DNA of 64,000 nt from Carnegiea gigantea (GCA_029747015.1 JAKOGI010002220.1:61001-125000); one strand, 5' to 3'; positions 44,448 through 55,778 are shown, counted from the stretch's first letter. Notes: generated from the letters alone by a model not told the origin. Numbers and translations are program-made.

Positions 44448-47400
44448 GTGTCTGCGTCTCTGGCAAGCCATGTAACTGTTTCAGTCGGCCCTCGAAGGAG
44501 TTTTGGGGTTGGGAGGGATTTAGGGTTGCGGAAGGTACGTCTAGCGTCCCGGAATATTGGGTCTCTTACGGGTAAGTCGATAGAATTAGTTAAGTCTTTG
44601 CGTAGGCGTAAGATTAGTATAGCGTGCGTCCAGAAGACAAAGTGGGTTGGTGCTAAAGCTAGAGAGATTGATGGGTACAAGTTTTGGTACTCTTGGTCAA
44701 CCAAGGCGAAGAATGGAGTTGGCATCCTGGTTGTGAAGGATTTGGCGGACCAGGTGGTCGAAGTGAGGTGTAAGAGCGATAGGATTATGGCCATTAAGGT
44801 TTTGGTGGGTTCAGTTTTTGTGAACGCGGTGAGTGTGTATGTGCCCCAAGTAGGCCTGTCGGAGGAAACTAAGAAGCTCTTTTGGGAGGATCTAGATGAG
44901 GTCACCCAAGAGGTCCCTCGGAGCGAGAAGCTGTTCATCGGAGGAGACTTTAACGGCCATATCGGCGCGGAGGCAGCGGGTTATGATGGGGTCCACAGGG
45001 GCTTAGGTTTTGGAGAGAGAAACGCGGGAGGGGTCTCTGTGCTGGACTTTGCGGTGGCATTTGATTTGTTGGTAGGGGTGTTCAAAAATATCCATAACCA
45101 ATAACCCGAACCGAAAACCCGCTACCCGATCCGAAATCTCGGGTACCCGAACCGAAATATTTGAAAATTTTGGTTCGGGTACCCGAATCAATATTTTTTT
45201 CGGTTATTGGTTCGGGTACGGTTCGGGCATTTTGAAGATTCTGGTACCCGAAAACCCGAAACTTTTTTTAAAACTTTTTCAAAACTTTTTTTATATCATC
45301 CATTCCCTAAAGATTTTGTAAGTCAAGTATTTAAAAACTCGAAGAAGACAGGTACTTTGACTTTGTTGCATTATTTTATTTGAATGTGTTGGGCATGAAT
45401 ATGATGTTAATAAACTTATACCTTATGGAAGTGTAGATTAATTGAAATGTGAATGGTGATAAGATATCCGGTTATATTGTCATATTTTGTAATAATTTAA
45501 AGTGCAACTTGGCTCAATACAACAACTTTTTATAGCATAAATAGAAATAATTATATTATGGGTACAACAAAATTATTAGGCAAAGTAGGAAAAAATATTT
45601 TAGAAAAAATGGGTTATTGGGTAACCAAAAACCCGAACCGAAATTTTCGGTTACCCGAATTTCGGTTACCCAAAAGTTTCGGTTCGGATACGGTTCACCA
45701 ATTTGCCGACCCGAAATTTCGGATACCCGAACCGAAATCTCTTTTGGTTCGGGTAACCGAACGATGAACACCCCTATTTGTTGGTGGCTAACTCCTTTTT
45801 CAAGAAGAAAGAGGATCACCTAGTAACCTTCAAGAGCAGCTCTTGCAAGACCCAAATTGACTACTTCCTCACGAGGAAGGAAAGTCGGAGATCGTGTAAG
45901 GACTGCAAAGTGATTCCTAGCGAGTTTCTGAGAACTCAACACAGGTTGTTGGTTTTAGATGCAGAGTTCAAGTATCCTAGGAGGTCGAATAGGAGAGTTA
46001 GAGAACCCAGAATTAAGTGGTGGACCCTCACGAAGGAGAAGACGGGGTTAATAGCAGAAAGAATAACTGAGGAGGGAGCTTGGAGGAGGACAGGAGACGC
46101 CGATTCGATGTGGGAGGTTGTGGCGGATTGCATCCGAAGGTCGGCAAAGGAGACCCTAGGTCTTCCCAGGGGAGGCGGGAACAGGATGGAGAGCGCCTGG
46201 TGGTGGAACGAAGAGGTAAAGGAGAAAGTCAAGGCCAAAAAAGAGGCTTTCGCGGAGTTCATGAGCAGTAGCTCGGAGGAAGAGAGGGAGCAAAAGAGGA
46301 TTGGACACAAGGCGGCCAAGAAGGTAGCCAGAAAGGCGGTGGCAATAGCAAAGAGCCAGGCTTTTGATAGACTGTACCATAGATTGGGGATGAAGGAAGG
46401 GGAGAAGGAGGTTTTCAAACTGGCTAGGGCGAGGGAAAGGAAGACTAGGAATCTGGGAGTGGTAAGGTGCATCAAGGACGAAGAAGGTAAGGTGTTGACT
46501 GAGAATGATGAAATTAGAAAGAGATGGCAAAGGTTCTTTGCTAAACTTCTAAATGGAGAAGGAGTGCTAGACGACGGTAGTGGGGGCGGAGAGTGTAGCG
46601 ATCAGCGAGTGGACGACCAAATAGTAAAGGAGGAGATTAGGGAGGCCTTGAAGAAGATGGCGAATGGGAAGGTAGTGGGCCCAGACCAGATACCAGTGGA
46701 AGTTTGGAAGTTTATGGGGAGGTAGGACTAGAGTGGCTCACGAAGCTGTTTAATGTTATTTACAGGACCGCCAAGATGCCCAGAGAGTAGAGTGCCAGCA
46801 CAGTCATCCCACTGTACAAAAACAAAGAGGATATTCAAGTTTGTAATAACTTTAGGGGCATCAAGCTGCTCAGCCACACTGTGAAGCTATGGGAGAGGGT
46901 GATTGAGAGAAGGTTACGAGAGGTTGTAGAGATTTTAGAGAACCAATTTGGTTTCATACCAGGCAGGTCGATCACTAAGGCGATCCACCTCCTCAGAGGG
47001 CTCATGGGCTTGTTCAGGGATAGAAAGATGGATCTCCATATGGTGTTCATTGACCTAGAGAAAGCGTATGATCGAGTCCTAAGGGAGGTATTGTGGAGGT
47101 GTTTGGAAGAGAAAAGGGTGTCGCCCGCGTACATCCGTGTAATCAAGGATATGTACGAGGGAGGGCGGACGCGTGTTAGGACACCGGGAGGGGTCTCTAA
47201 CGACTTCACTGTTAGTATGGGCCTACATCAGGGCTCCGCCCTAAACTCGTTTCTTTTCACTTTAGTTTTGGATGAACTCATGAGAGGAATCCAGGACGAG
47301 GTTATGTTATTTGCAGATAACATCGTTCTTATCGATGTGACCAGGCAGGGGGTGAATGACAGGTTGGAGAGTTGGAGGCATACCCTGAAAGTTAGGAGTT

Positions 47401-48093
47401 TTCGATTAAGTAGATCAAAGACAGAATACCTCCATTATTGTTTCAGTAGTAGGATAGAAGAGGGGGGAGAAATCACACTAAATGGGAGGGTGATATCAAA
47501 GGTCGTTAAATTTAAGTACCTGGGCTCGATCATCCAGCAAAATGGGGACATTGACGAGGATATTAGCCAGCGGATAAGAGTGGATTGGCAAAAGTGGAAG
47601 TCAGCGTTTGGGGTATTGTGTGACAAGAGAGTGCCCCTAGGATTGAAAGGCAAAGTCTATCGGATGGTAGTTAGACCGGCTGTTCTCCATGGATCGGAGT
47701 GTTGAACTCTAAAAAAGACGCAGGCCCAAAGGTTAATGGTAGCTGAGATGAGAATGATGAGGTGGATGTGTCGTTTTACGAGATTGGACAGAATTAGGAA
47801 TGGAATAATCAGGAGCTTAGCTGAAGTGGCCCCCATAGAGGAGAAGATGAGGGAATCGAGGCTCAGATGGTTCGGCCACGTAAAGAGGAGAAGTATGGCC
47901 GCCCCAGTGCGGAGGTGCGAGATGATCGTCCCCCCCCGGTGGAAAGAGAGGGAGGGGTAGACCGAAGAAGAGCCTAGAGGAAATAGTTAGAGAGGACCTG
48001 AGAGTTGCCGGTCTGACGGAGGACATGACTCAGGATAGGAGGTTGTGGCGGGATAGGATTAAGGTCTCTGATTGTAGTGGACCGGCTGCGTAG
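44448..48093 (+). pseudogene. RTE LINE polyprotein: endonuclease and reverse transcriptase, disrupted
   Basis: The first open segment (44448-45072) carries an AP-endonuclease-like domain: VRLASRNIGSLTGKS, IACVQKTKWVGAKA, VSVYVPQVGLSEE, and LFIGGDFNGHIG with the catalytic GDFN. It has no ATG; a TAG lies just before it. It is split by hAT element C and resumes at 45785 (KTQIDYFLTRK, then RTQHRLLVLDAEF). Reverse transcriptase: VVGPDQIPVEVWKF (46670-46715), a frameshift near 46720, a TAG at 46788-46790, then NNFRGIKLLSHTVKLWERVIE, DLEKAYDRV, GLHQGSALNSFLFTLVLDEL, and LFADN where FADD is catalytic (47310-47321). TGA at 47703-47705 replaces Trp in GSECWTLKK. A C-run near 47930 shifts frame before the RGRPKKSLEEIVREDL tail, which ends at TAG 48091-48093. 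Inactive. Confidence 0.9.
45073..45776. mobile_element. hAT-type non-autonomous element C (ACCCGAACCGAAA-rich) inside the LINE
   Basis: 704 bp with inverted ends TAGGGGTGTTCA and TGAACACCCCTA, flanked by a perfect 8-bp duplication TTTGTTGG (45065-45072 and 45777-45784). Both subterminal regions carry clusters of ACCCGAACCGAAA and its complement GGTTCGGGT. The AT-rich middle (45270-45600) has no transposase. Removing it with one copy of the duplication restores the LINE frame (…AFDLLV-ANSFFKKK), so the element arrived after the LINE. Confidence 0.95.
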
Positions 48094-48424
48094 GTGGTAG
48101 TAGCTTCGGTGGGGTGGGGCGGGTAGGGTTTTGGTGTGCTTGTCTGCAAGTCGTGCTTTTTTGGGATGTGACGGCATCTAGCGCCCCTGGTTGGTTAATG
48201 TATGTCTCTGCTCCTTGTTTTGCTCTCCGACCCCTTTTCTCCTCCTTGATTTTTGGTTTGTAATCGTTTTCTCTATAAACCTTTTTCAAAAAAACTGTTT
48301 TGTGGGTCTTAAGGAATCAACCTCTCTATGGGTAGAAATACCAGTGGGGGTAAGGTTGCCTACAGTTGGATTTTCCCAGACCCCGCAAAAGCGGGACCCA
48401 CAGTGGGAGTTGTTGTTGTTGTTG
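48094..48424 (+). other. 3' untranslated region and (TTG)n tail of the RTE LINE
   Basis: Ends with the conserved plant RTE block GGGTAAGGTTGCCTACAG ... CAGACCCCGC ... GGACCCACAGTGGG followed by GTTGTTGTTGTTGT (48410-48424). Such a tail is where target-primed reverse transcription begins. Confidence 0.8.
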
Positions 48425-48444
48425 TACTCTACAAATACAGTTAG

Positions 48445-49487
48445 CAATAAAATGCATTCGCTTTAACTAGTTTTTTTTTGGGGGGGGGATTGGTTGCTTT
48501 AACTAGACATTTTTGGGTCGATAAAAAATCTTGGAGGTTATTGAAAATAGAAAATTCCACAATACTATGGGGCAAAAAAAGGAATGTTTTTAGAATAAAG
48601 ATGCAAGGAGAGATTGAAATTCACATTGTGAAGAATAGAGGAAAAAATACATAGCATGGGAGTAAATTAAGGACATGTTTTTTTCGACTTATGAAAAGTA
48701 TTTATTAATATTTATTGCTGAAACATGCTCAATCATACTGAAACATGTTGAACCATGTTGAAATATATTGAATGATTGAAGAAAATATAACTAGACATTT
48801 ACAAAAAGTACTTAATAGTGCTAAATTATAATGAATTGTACTAAATGACATTAAATTATACTTAAGTTTAAATTTTGCCTAATGTTAAACTTTGTATATT
48901 TTTTGCATAAAATTCATTGACATTTATTTCCTTTGAGTAAGATTTCAGATTTAGATCATGTGAATAAAATTTTTAAAAAAACCCTCAAAAAGGCCCTTTT
49001 TAAATTAAAAAAAATTAATGAACTGATGCTCGCTTAATTCAAATCAATATGATCAAGGAGTTTTTCTTCTTAAAGAAAAAAAAAATTCTTGTGTGAAAAA
49101 AGGAAAAAAAGATGCACATTGATTTTTCTTTTTTATTGGTGCAAAAAAAAATTTCTATATTGTTGAAAACATTATTTTATAGGGAGATTTGATTCTTGAG
49201 ATATATAAAGAGGTACACTCCCTAAAAACCTGGCCACACACAGATATATGCTCCTATATCTTGATTTGAATCCTAATTATCTACTCTAAAAGGCAATTAA
49301 GGGCTGTTTCTTCTTCCAGATGGTCCGAAATTCAATGCATATCAGATTATGTTTTTCCCATTCAACTTTCACATAAATAAATCTCCTTGGCCTCTTTATT
49401 CATCTACATACATGTTCTTGCATTCATTCAAGAGAGAAAATTGTTTGGATATTCCCCTGGAAAAGAGCTCAAAAGACAAAGAGCAGC
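48445..49487 (+). promoter_or_regulatory. Upstream region of the RINGv gene
   Basis: AT-rich DNA with a T/G tract at 48471-48488 and repeated TGAAACATG(T/C)T phrases near 48718-48765. ATATATAAAG at 49201-49210 is the best TATA-like sequence, about 280 bp before the start codon, which fits a leader of about 250 bp. The rest shows no feature. Confidence 0.4.
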
Positions 49488-50292
49488 ATGCCCAGAACTT
49501 CATCTTCAATTCCAGATGGCCAAACAGGAGATAAGAGTGATGATCAGGATGATGCAGCAGTTGTGAAATCTCCGCCGTTGATCAGTGATCAGAAGGCTGG
49601 AAATGATGGGTCTAAATTGAAGGATGATGGGGAGGATGCAGAGGATCCAGAGATTGGAAGACAGAGTAGCCGTGTTTGTGTAATTGATGTGGGAAATGAA
49701 GAGGCGAGAGGCAGTAGTATGAGAAGAGAGAAAGTCTGTAGAATATGTCACTTAGGGTCTGATCACCTGCCTTCTAGTGCAGGGAACAAGGTACGCCTTG
49801 TTGACCTTGGATGTGCTTGCAAAGGTGACTTGGGTGTCTCTCATTACTATTGTGCTCATGCCTGGTTTTTGCAGAAAGGAAACAGGTGCTCATCTTTATT
49901 TTCATTCACTTTTACATGAAATAATAGTCTTATAACAATATTATTACAATAATTTCTGATATAAAACAGTCTCATAAAAACCCTTTTCTAACATTTTAAG
50001 GCAAGTTTCCCAGTTTTTTTAATTGGGTCTAAAATTTATTTCTGAAATATTGTTTAAATTATGTGTTGGGATACACAGGACTTGTGAGATATGTGGGAAA
50101 CCAGCTGAGAACATTAAAGGGATTGGAGACACTGGATTTAGAGCATTCAGGACAATGAGTTCAAGTTCACATGATGGACAAAGAGAGGAGAGAGAAAATC
50201 AATGCAGTAAATCTTTGTGTAATTTCATATTGGCAGCCATTATTTTAGCATTTTTTCTGCCATGGTTTTTTCACCCTGGCAAGCGATTGTGA
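49488..50292 (+). CDS. RINGv (C4HC3, MARCH-like) zinc-finger membrane protein
   Basis: Two exons, 49488-49885 and 50079-50292, give 203 residues; the intron is GT-AG and splits an Arg codon (AG|G). The N-terminal ~80 residues are acidic and probably disordered. The RINGv domain follows at about residues 86-140: CRIC, then CAC, H-x2-C (CACKGDLGVSHYYC), and CEIC encoded in exon 2. This gives C-x2-C ... C-x-C-x7-H-x2-C ... C-x2-C, complete in all eight metal ligands. RINGv proteins act as membrane-bound E3 ubiquitin ligases that recruit E2 enzymes; the substrate is unknown. A single hydrophobic segment (FILAAIILAFFLPWFF) lies near the C-terminus and the protein ends PGKRL, so it is probably tail-anchored. 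This ATG is the first in frame with the domain. No lesion is seen. Confidence 0.9.
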
Positions 50293-50386
50293 CATTTGAT
50301 TTCTTTTGTCCTTTTTTTTTAAAAAAAAAAAAAACCACATACAGTGTGAGATTAGATGTTGATGTTAGTTTATCTTCTAGGGTTAA

Positions 50387-51203
50387 GGCTCTGTTCTTTT
50401 CGTGGGTCAATTCATATTTACCAATCTCAACCCACTTCAATTTACTTCAATTTATTTCAACCCACTTCAATCCACTTGGAAAAAAATACCAACTTCAACT
50501 CACTTCAACCTATTTCAACCTACTTCAACCAACTTCAACCCACCCCTTCATAAATTTAATAATTTGTAAAGTATCATATAGAATTTTGGACCTGTTACTT
50601 TCGTGAGTATATTGGGTGGAGAAAAGGATGAAGTCGGTTGAAGTAAGTTGAGGTAGGTTGAGGCAGGCTGAAGTTGGTATTTTTTTTTAAGGTGGGTTGA
50701 AATAGGTTGAATTAGATTGAAGTAGGTTGATGTAGGTTGAAGTGTGATGAAGTTGGTATATTTTGTATGTGGTGGATTGAAGTGGGTTAAAATAATGAGA
50801 ATGAAACTAATGTGTGATAATTTATGAAGTTATCAAAATTTCGTGAAATTTTTATTCATTATTTTTTATTTTTTATTTTTTATTTTTTATTGTTTATTGT
50901 TTATTGTTTATTGTTTATTTTTTATTTTTTATCTTATTTTTTATTTTTATTTTTATTTTTTATTTTTTATTTTTTATTTTTTATTTTTTAATTTCTTGGT
51001 TCTAATTTTTTATTTTTTATTTTTATTTTTTATGATGTTTGTTTTATTTTTTACTTTTTATTTTTTATTTTATAATTTAAAATTTAAAATTTAAAAATTT
51101 AAAAAATTTAAAAATAAAAAATAAGAACCAAGAAATTAAAAAATAAAAAAATAAAAAAATAAAAAAAAATAAGAAATAAAAAATAAGATAAAATTTAAAA
51201 AAT

Positions 51204-51234
<31 letters not shown>

Positions 51235-51835
51235 TAAAAATAAAAAATAAAAAATAAAAAATAAAAAATAGAAAAATGAAAATACAAAATACAAAATACA
51301 AAATAAAAAATAAAAAATAAAAAATGAAAAATGAAAAATAAAAAATACAAAAATACAAAAATACAAAAATACAAAAATAAAAAATGAAAAATGAAAATAA
51401 AAAACAAAAAATAAAAAATAAAAAATAAAAAAATAAAAAAATGAAAAATGAAAAACGAAAAACCGAAAATAAAAATATAAAAATATAAAAATCAAAATCA
51501 AAAAATCAAAAAATCAAAAATCAAAAATCAAAAATCAAAAAATAAAAAATAAAAAATAAAAAGAATAAACAAAAATTTCACAAAATTTCGATAACTTCAT
51601 AAATTATCACACATCCATTACGTTCTTATTATTTTAACCCACTTCAACCCACCACATAAAAAATATACCAACTTCAACCCACTTCAACCAACATCAACCC
51701 ACTTCAACCTACTTCAACCTATTTCAACCCACCTCAAAAAAAATACCAACTTTAACCTACCTCAACCCACCTCAATCTATTTTAACCTACTTCATCCTTT
51801 TACCCACCCAATTTACCCATGAAAAGAACAGAACC
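50387..51835. mobile_element. Foldback element with PIF/Harbinger-like ends and an AT-only core
   Basis: Ends are GGCTCTGTTCTTTTCGTGGG (50387) and the inverse CCCATGAAAAGAACAGAACC (to 51835), flanked by TAA on both sides (50384-50386, 51836-51838). From about 50589 to 51835 the sequence is one large inverted repeat: the left arm GATGAAG...GGTTGAAGT, GTGATAATTTATGAAG and AATTTCTTGGTTCT (~50990) reappear inverted at ~51120 and at 51570-51800. The centre is near 51065. The inner arms are almost pure (AT6)n. An extra arm (50387-50588) with CACTTCAACC repeats precedes the inverted repeat and lies in the other orientation, so the element looks compound. Same family as 257-610. No coding capacity; the Phe-rich open frames here are repeat artefacts. 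Confidence 0.75.
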
Positions 51836-51838
51836 TAA

Positions 51839-52885
51839 GTAGGCATATTTAATTCTTTATGTCATGACTTGTGAATTCCCATGTAAATTTTGAGCGGGAA
51901 AGTGGTTAGGACCTTCACAGTATTTTGTACGTATATATGTATTCTTCCTTATCATTGTAATTATTTATTATATTGTTTAATTACCTTCGTCTAGTTATAA
52001 AATTTATATGAAGTCAGTTCATTTTGCTTTACATACAAGTTAGCGTACGTATAACTGATATTTACGTATAAGTGATAGCATTTCAAAGTTTAGGTTTCAT
52101 GAAACTTCATTGTATTAAATAATACTACCAATCTACCATCAATCATTATCAATCAACATAAGGTTAGTTATGCTTTGTATTGTTGTTTCATTCATTCATT
52201 AAAATAGGATCAAATAATGGTAAGATTTTCATTTGATTTATTTTTTAAAATTTAATCTCTTTTTGGATCGATATAGGTTAAATAATCAAACATTAGATGA
52301 TTTTCACAAGTCGCACGTCCACTTGCAATTCTTGAAATAAGAAAATATGAAAAAGACAGAAAAATTAAATCTATAAACAACAACAATCAATTGAAAAAAT
52401 AGCATTAATTTTTAATTGATGATCTAATAATGACATGACATACGGGATGGAAACACAGTGGAATCCCTACTGATTTGGCTGGAAACAACGAGGCGTCAAC
52501 TTCAAGCTACGCCCTTTGCCCTGGTCTCCCCGAACACCCCGCCCCCCCCCCCCCCCCCCCCCAAAAAAAATATAGTTTAGTATTAAAAAATTTAAAAAAC
52601 AAGTGCCGCATTTATATTCTCCCCATCCCGTACATTTATGGGGACAGTTGTGTGATTAACTACTGAGTAAAAAGGAAATTCTAGGGGTTGGGTGCTGGTT
52701 GTAATGCATCTTGCACTGAATAAAGTGATAGGCATTGAATTTGGGGCAGCAGAGTACGGAGCAATAAAGTTCACATTCTCATATAAAATAAGATCAAAAT
52801 CAAAACAATGAAATATTAGCAATGATATTGTATCGCAGATCTTCCATTTATAGAGACTAGGAACAATCAAACAAATTGAACTCAG
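51839..52885. other. Intergenic DNA with a C-run
   Basis: No gene seen. Contains about 30 C followed by 8 A at 52532-52570. Open frames at 52475-52666 and 52592-52870 have no motif. Confidence 0.45.
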
Positions 52886-52889
52886 GTCA

Positions 52890-53735
52890 TACTTGGTTAG
52901 GAAAAAATAATTTTTTTATTTTATGTTGTTTGTTATAATAAATGATGGAGCATTATTTTTTTAAGGAAATTGTTTTTCTCCAATGAAGGAAAATAATTTT
53001 CTTGTTGAGAAAATAGGAAATTGATTTTCTTACTTCAACTCTTTGACGATGTGGCCAGTTGAAATATAGGTACAAAATTTGATTTCAGCAATTTGGATCA
53101 AAACTTGACTATTCATTGAAAAAAATTTAAATAAACTCAAATCTAAATTTTGAGCTCAAACTTTTTTCATTTGATCGATATTTATCTCCGCCACAACAAT
53201 TTAGTCGACATTTTTTTCCACCAAAATAATTCAATTGATTCGCCACTATAACAATTTCAACAATTTGGATTAAAACTTGCTCATCGGATAAAAAGAATTA
53301 AAATAGGCTCAAATTCAAATTTTAAGTACGATACTCTTTCATTTGGTTAATATTTCTTCGCCACAACAATCCAATCGACATTTTCGCCTCTTGAACAATT
53401 CAGTTGATGTTTTTTATAACTAAACAATTTCAACGGTTTAGATTAAAACTTGATTATTTAAGAGGAAATATTTTCAAAAAACTCAAATATGAATTTTAAA
53501 CACAAAATTCATTTAGTTAATCTCAACATTTATCTCTTCTATGACCATTCAATCAATATTATTCACCATTTGAACAATTCAATTGACATTTTTCTTTTTT
53601 TTCATGAAAAATAATTTATCTTGTACCAAACAACTGAAAATTTGACATGAAAATCAATCTTTCTTGAAAAAACATTTTCCACAGAAAATAATTTTCTGAA
53701 AAAATTATTCATTTTCATTCCAACCAAACACCACC
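52890..53735. mobile_element. AT-rich transposon-like element with terminal inverted sequence and tandem core
   Basis: Left end ACTTGGTTAGGAAAAAATAA (52891) is roughly inverted at the right end (AAATTATTCATTTTCATTCC, then AACCAAACACC, to ~53735). Subterminal parts share inverted GAAAATAATTTTCT phrases (52990 and ~53685). The core is the tandem array described separately. No coding. No clear target duplication. The (T)TTGGTT ends recall the elements at 15802 and 21146, but a common family is only a guess. Confidence 0.5.
53083..53600 (+). repeat. Three tandem ~172-bp units
   Basis: Units start at 53083, 53255 and 53428 with TTTCA(A/G)C(A/G)(A/G)TTT(G/A)GAT(C/T)AAAACTTG. Each continues through AACTCAAAT, a TTCATTTGGTTAATATTT-like phrase, CGCCACAACAAT and CAATCGACATTTT. 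The period is 172-173 bp, and the copies have diverged by many substitutions. Confidence 0.75.
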
Positions 53736-55778
53736 CTAGTATTTTATTGAATTCTTTTAACTTCAACACTTACAAGATAATAATCAATCGGCCAATTCTC
53801 TAATTTAAGGCATAATGAAATCAAAATCGTCACAACTATATTATACAGCTGACCAGTAAGACGGTGTATATGAAGTTTCCTTCTCTCCAGTCTCAATGTC
53901 ATTAGCATCTACCACAATCCAATTTGCGGGCACACAAGATCTTCAAACATAAGACCACAAGAAGACTTTCTTTTGACTGCCAGCAAAATCACCCTCACAG
54001 ACAAATTTTATTAGTACTACTTCAGTAGAAAACAGGCAGATAATAGGATACAATGTCAACCAACAAAAGCTTCGAAAAACAATGTCTTGAAGGGTGCCGA
54101 GATTATCTAGAAGAATCAACCGAACCAAATTAACGCCTTACAGATATACCCAAGCAACATGTGCAGATTAAATATACGCCATCTTCCTTCTTGTAAACAT
54201 ATTTCTTCTGACCCTAAATTTTAAGAGCATTACCTGCTAGACTCTGAAGTAAACTGTACATAAAAGAGGTTTTAAAAAACAAAGCCTAATGAGTTCTTTC
54301 TTCCAGTCCAGTGTGACGTAAAGCAAAACGGTTTATAACCCAACTGGCAACTGGCATCCATATGCTGTGCCTGGTATTAAATCTGTAACCTTCAGGGAAT
54401 CCGGCACAAAAGTTCAATTCAATAATTATATGAAGCTGGTGAAATTCCCACACGTATTGAGGCTACATGTAAAAGGCCACCTTGAGACGATTCCTAGTTC
54501 ACTCATCAGTCATCACAATCACTCCAGCGGGGCATGTTGGCCTTTTCCAAATATCAACAACCAACTAGTTGGGGGCATTGCTCTGGGCCATCTTAACACA
54601 TCATAAGTGAGCAGCACTTATGCTGTGGACGCAGGTCTCTACACATAGGCCACATGTCAATAGATGGTTGGATGAAAGGAGAAAATCGGAGAGGGTTTAG
54701 AGAATAAAAAGAAAAAGAGAGAAAAGTGGATTGGAGCTTTCGGGACTACCTTGCTAGCAAGGTAGTCCGGGACTACAACATAATTTGTTCAAAGGCAAGA
54801 AAGTACTAGGTTAATTAACAGGTGAATGCTCTTCAATATGGGTCACTCTCACATATGTACATCCACTTTCTGATGCCATTTCTATCAATGTCTCTAACAG
54901 TTAACCACATCAAAAACTGGCTTGAAGTTTTTTGTCTGCCCCTGATGTCGGTGGCAGCTTATAACTGAATCGACCCTGATTCCTGATACAACGGGTACCT
55001 GCCAATGATTGAAGTAGACAACCACTATAACAAAAGGTTCACATCAACTGGACATCCACTACACAAAAATAACGTGCAAAGTGGACAATCACAAGTCACA
55101 ACTAACTTGCATAGGCCTTTTTTTGTTCTAGCATTTTGCCCACATAATGTTTGCAGAAAAATGATTCCCACTTATCAATTATGGTGAAAGCTTAACTATC
55201 AATATACCACTAAAAACAGCACTCAGTCAAGGCATGCCAATTTCACAAGCTCACCAGCAACATTGCTCAAAGAAAGCCGAACCCAAATTAAAATAAACAA
55301 AACCTATGCATTTGTGGCCTTGTGGTTGTGGGGGCACTGCACAGCAATACAATCCAAAAAGGATATGGTCTGTTGTGCACTAAAATAAGAGACTTGTTAA
55401 ACTTTTTTGATAATTAATTATATGGTTGACGGATCCAATGTTAACTGATCCCTTGATGACATTAAGAGGTTTAGTTTGGTTACAAGCTATTACTGGCACA
55501 TACCAGCAGCTGTACTTTTTAGGACGATTCGCACTTTGCAGTAACACATGCATTTCACAAACTATGTAAATTGTGAAGATTTTACATAGCTCATTATAAT
55601 ATACAGAAGCAACCATTACCTGAAATGTCGCAAATTGTTGCATCTACGCCAGAACAGAAACCATCCACATCAGATTCTCTGACCTTTTATGTTGCTTTAT
55701 AAAGTATAAAGAATGAAACAACATTGGGCATTATCAAAGGTTAATCGGGAATTGTTCCAAAATAATAATCAAAGCAGG
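53736..55778. other. 3' flank of the PPR gene
   Basis: No protein-coding similarity seen. Part may be 3' untranslated region of the minus-strand PPR gene. A perfect 26-bp palindrome lies at 54743-54768. Confidence 0.4.
54743..54768. repeat. Perfect 26-bp palindrome
   Basis: The left half GGACTACCTTGCT is followed immediately by its exact reverse complement, with no spacer. It lies in otherwise ordinary DNA just after a GAGAAAA-rich stretch. No known site is recognised. Confidence 0.9.

Larger units (their letters stand above)
43588..48424 (+). mobile_element. RTE-type LINE, nearly full length
   Basis: Flanked by a perfect 20-bp target duplication (TACTCTACAAATACAGTTAG at 43568-43587 and 48425-48444). 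Contains a ~0.85-kb 5' region, an apurinic-endonuclease-like domain, a reverse transcriptase, a C-terminal region and a 3' untranslated region ending in (TTG)n, as in plant RTE elements. 4837 bp in total, about 4.1 kb without the inserted hAT-type element. Long, clean duplication and preserved 5' end indicate a full-length insertion rather than the usual 5'-truncated copy. Coding lesions make it inactive. Confidence 0.9.

Noticed and set aside
45936..46475. 179-residue minus-strand frame, and a 177-residue one at 44405-44938
   Set aside because: Antisense shadows of the RTE LINE endonuclease/reverse transcriptase; no motif of their own.
50843..51501. Several Phe/Leu/Tyr-rich open frames on both strands looking like membrane proteins
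   Set aside because: They are translations of (ATTTTTT)n low-complexity DNA inside the foldback element; composition is set by the repeat.
51839..52885. 52475-52666 frame starting MAGNNEASTSS
   Set aside because: Crosses a 30-base C-run giving poly-Pro; no domain or splice partner.
55380..55643. 87-residue minus-strand frame after the PPR gene
   Set aside because: No motif and random composition; likely 3' flank.
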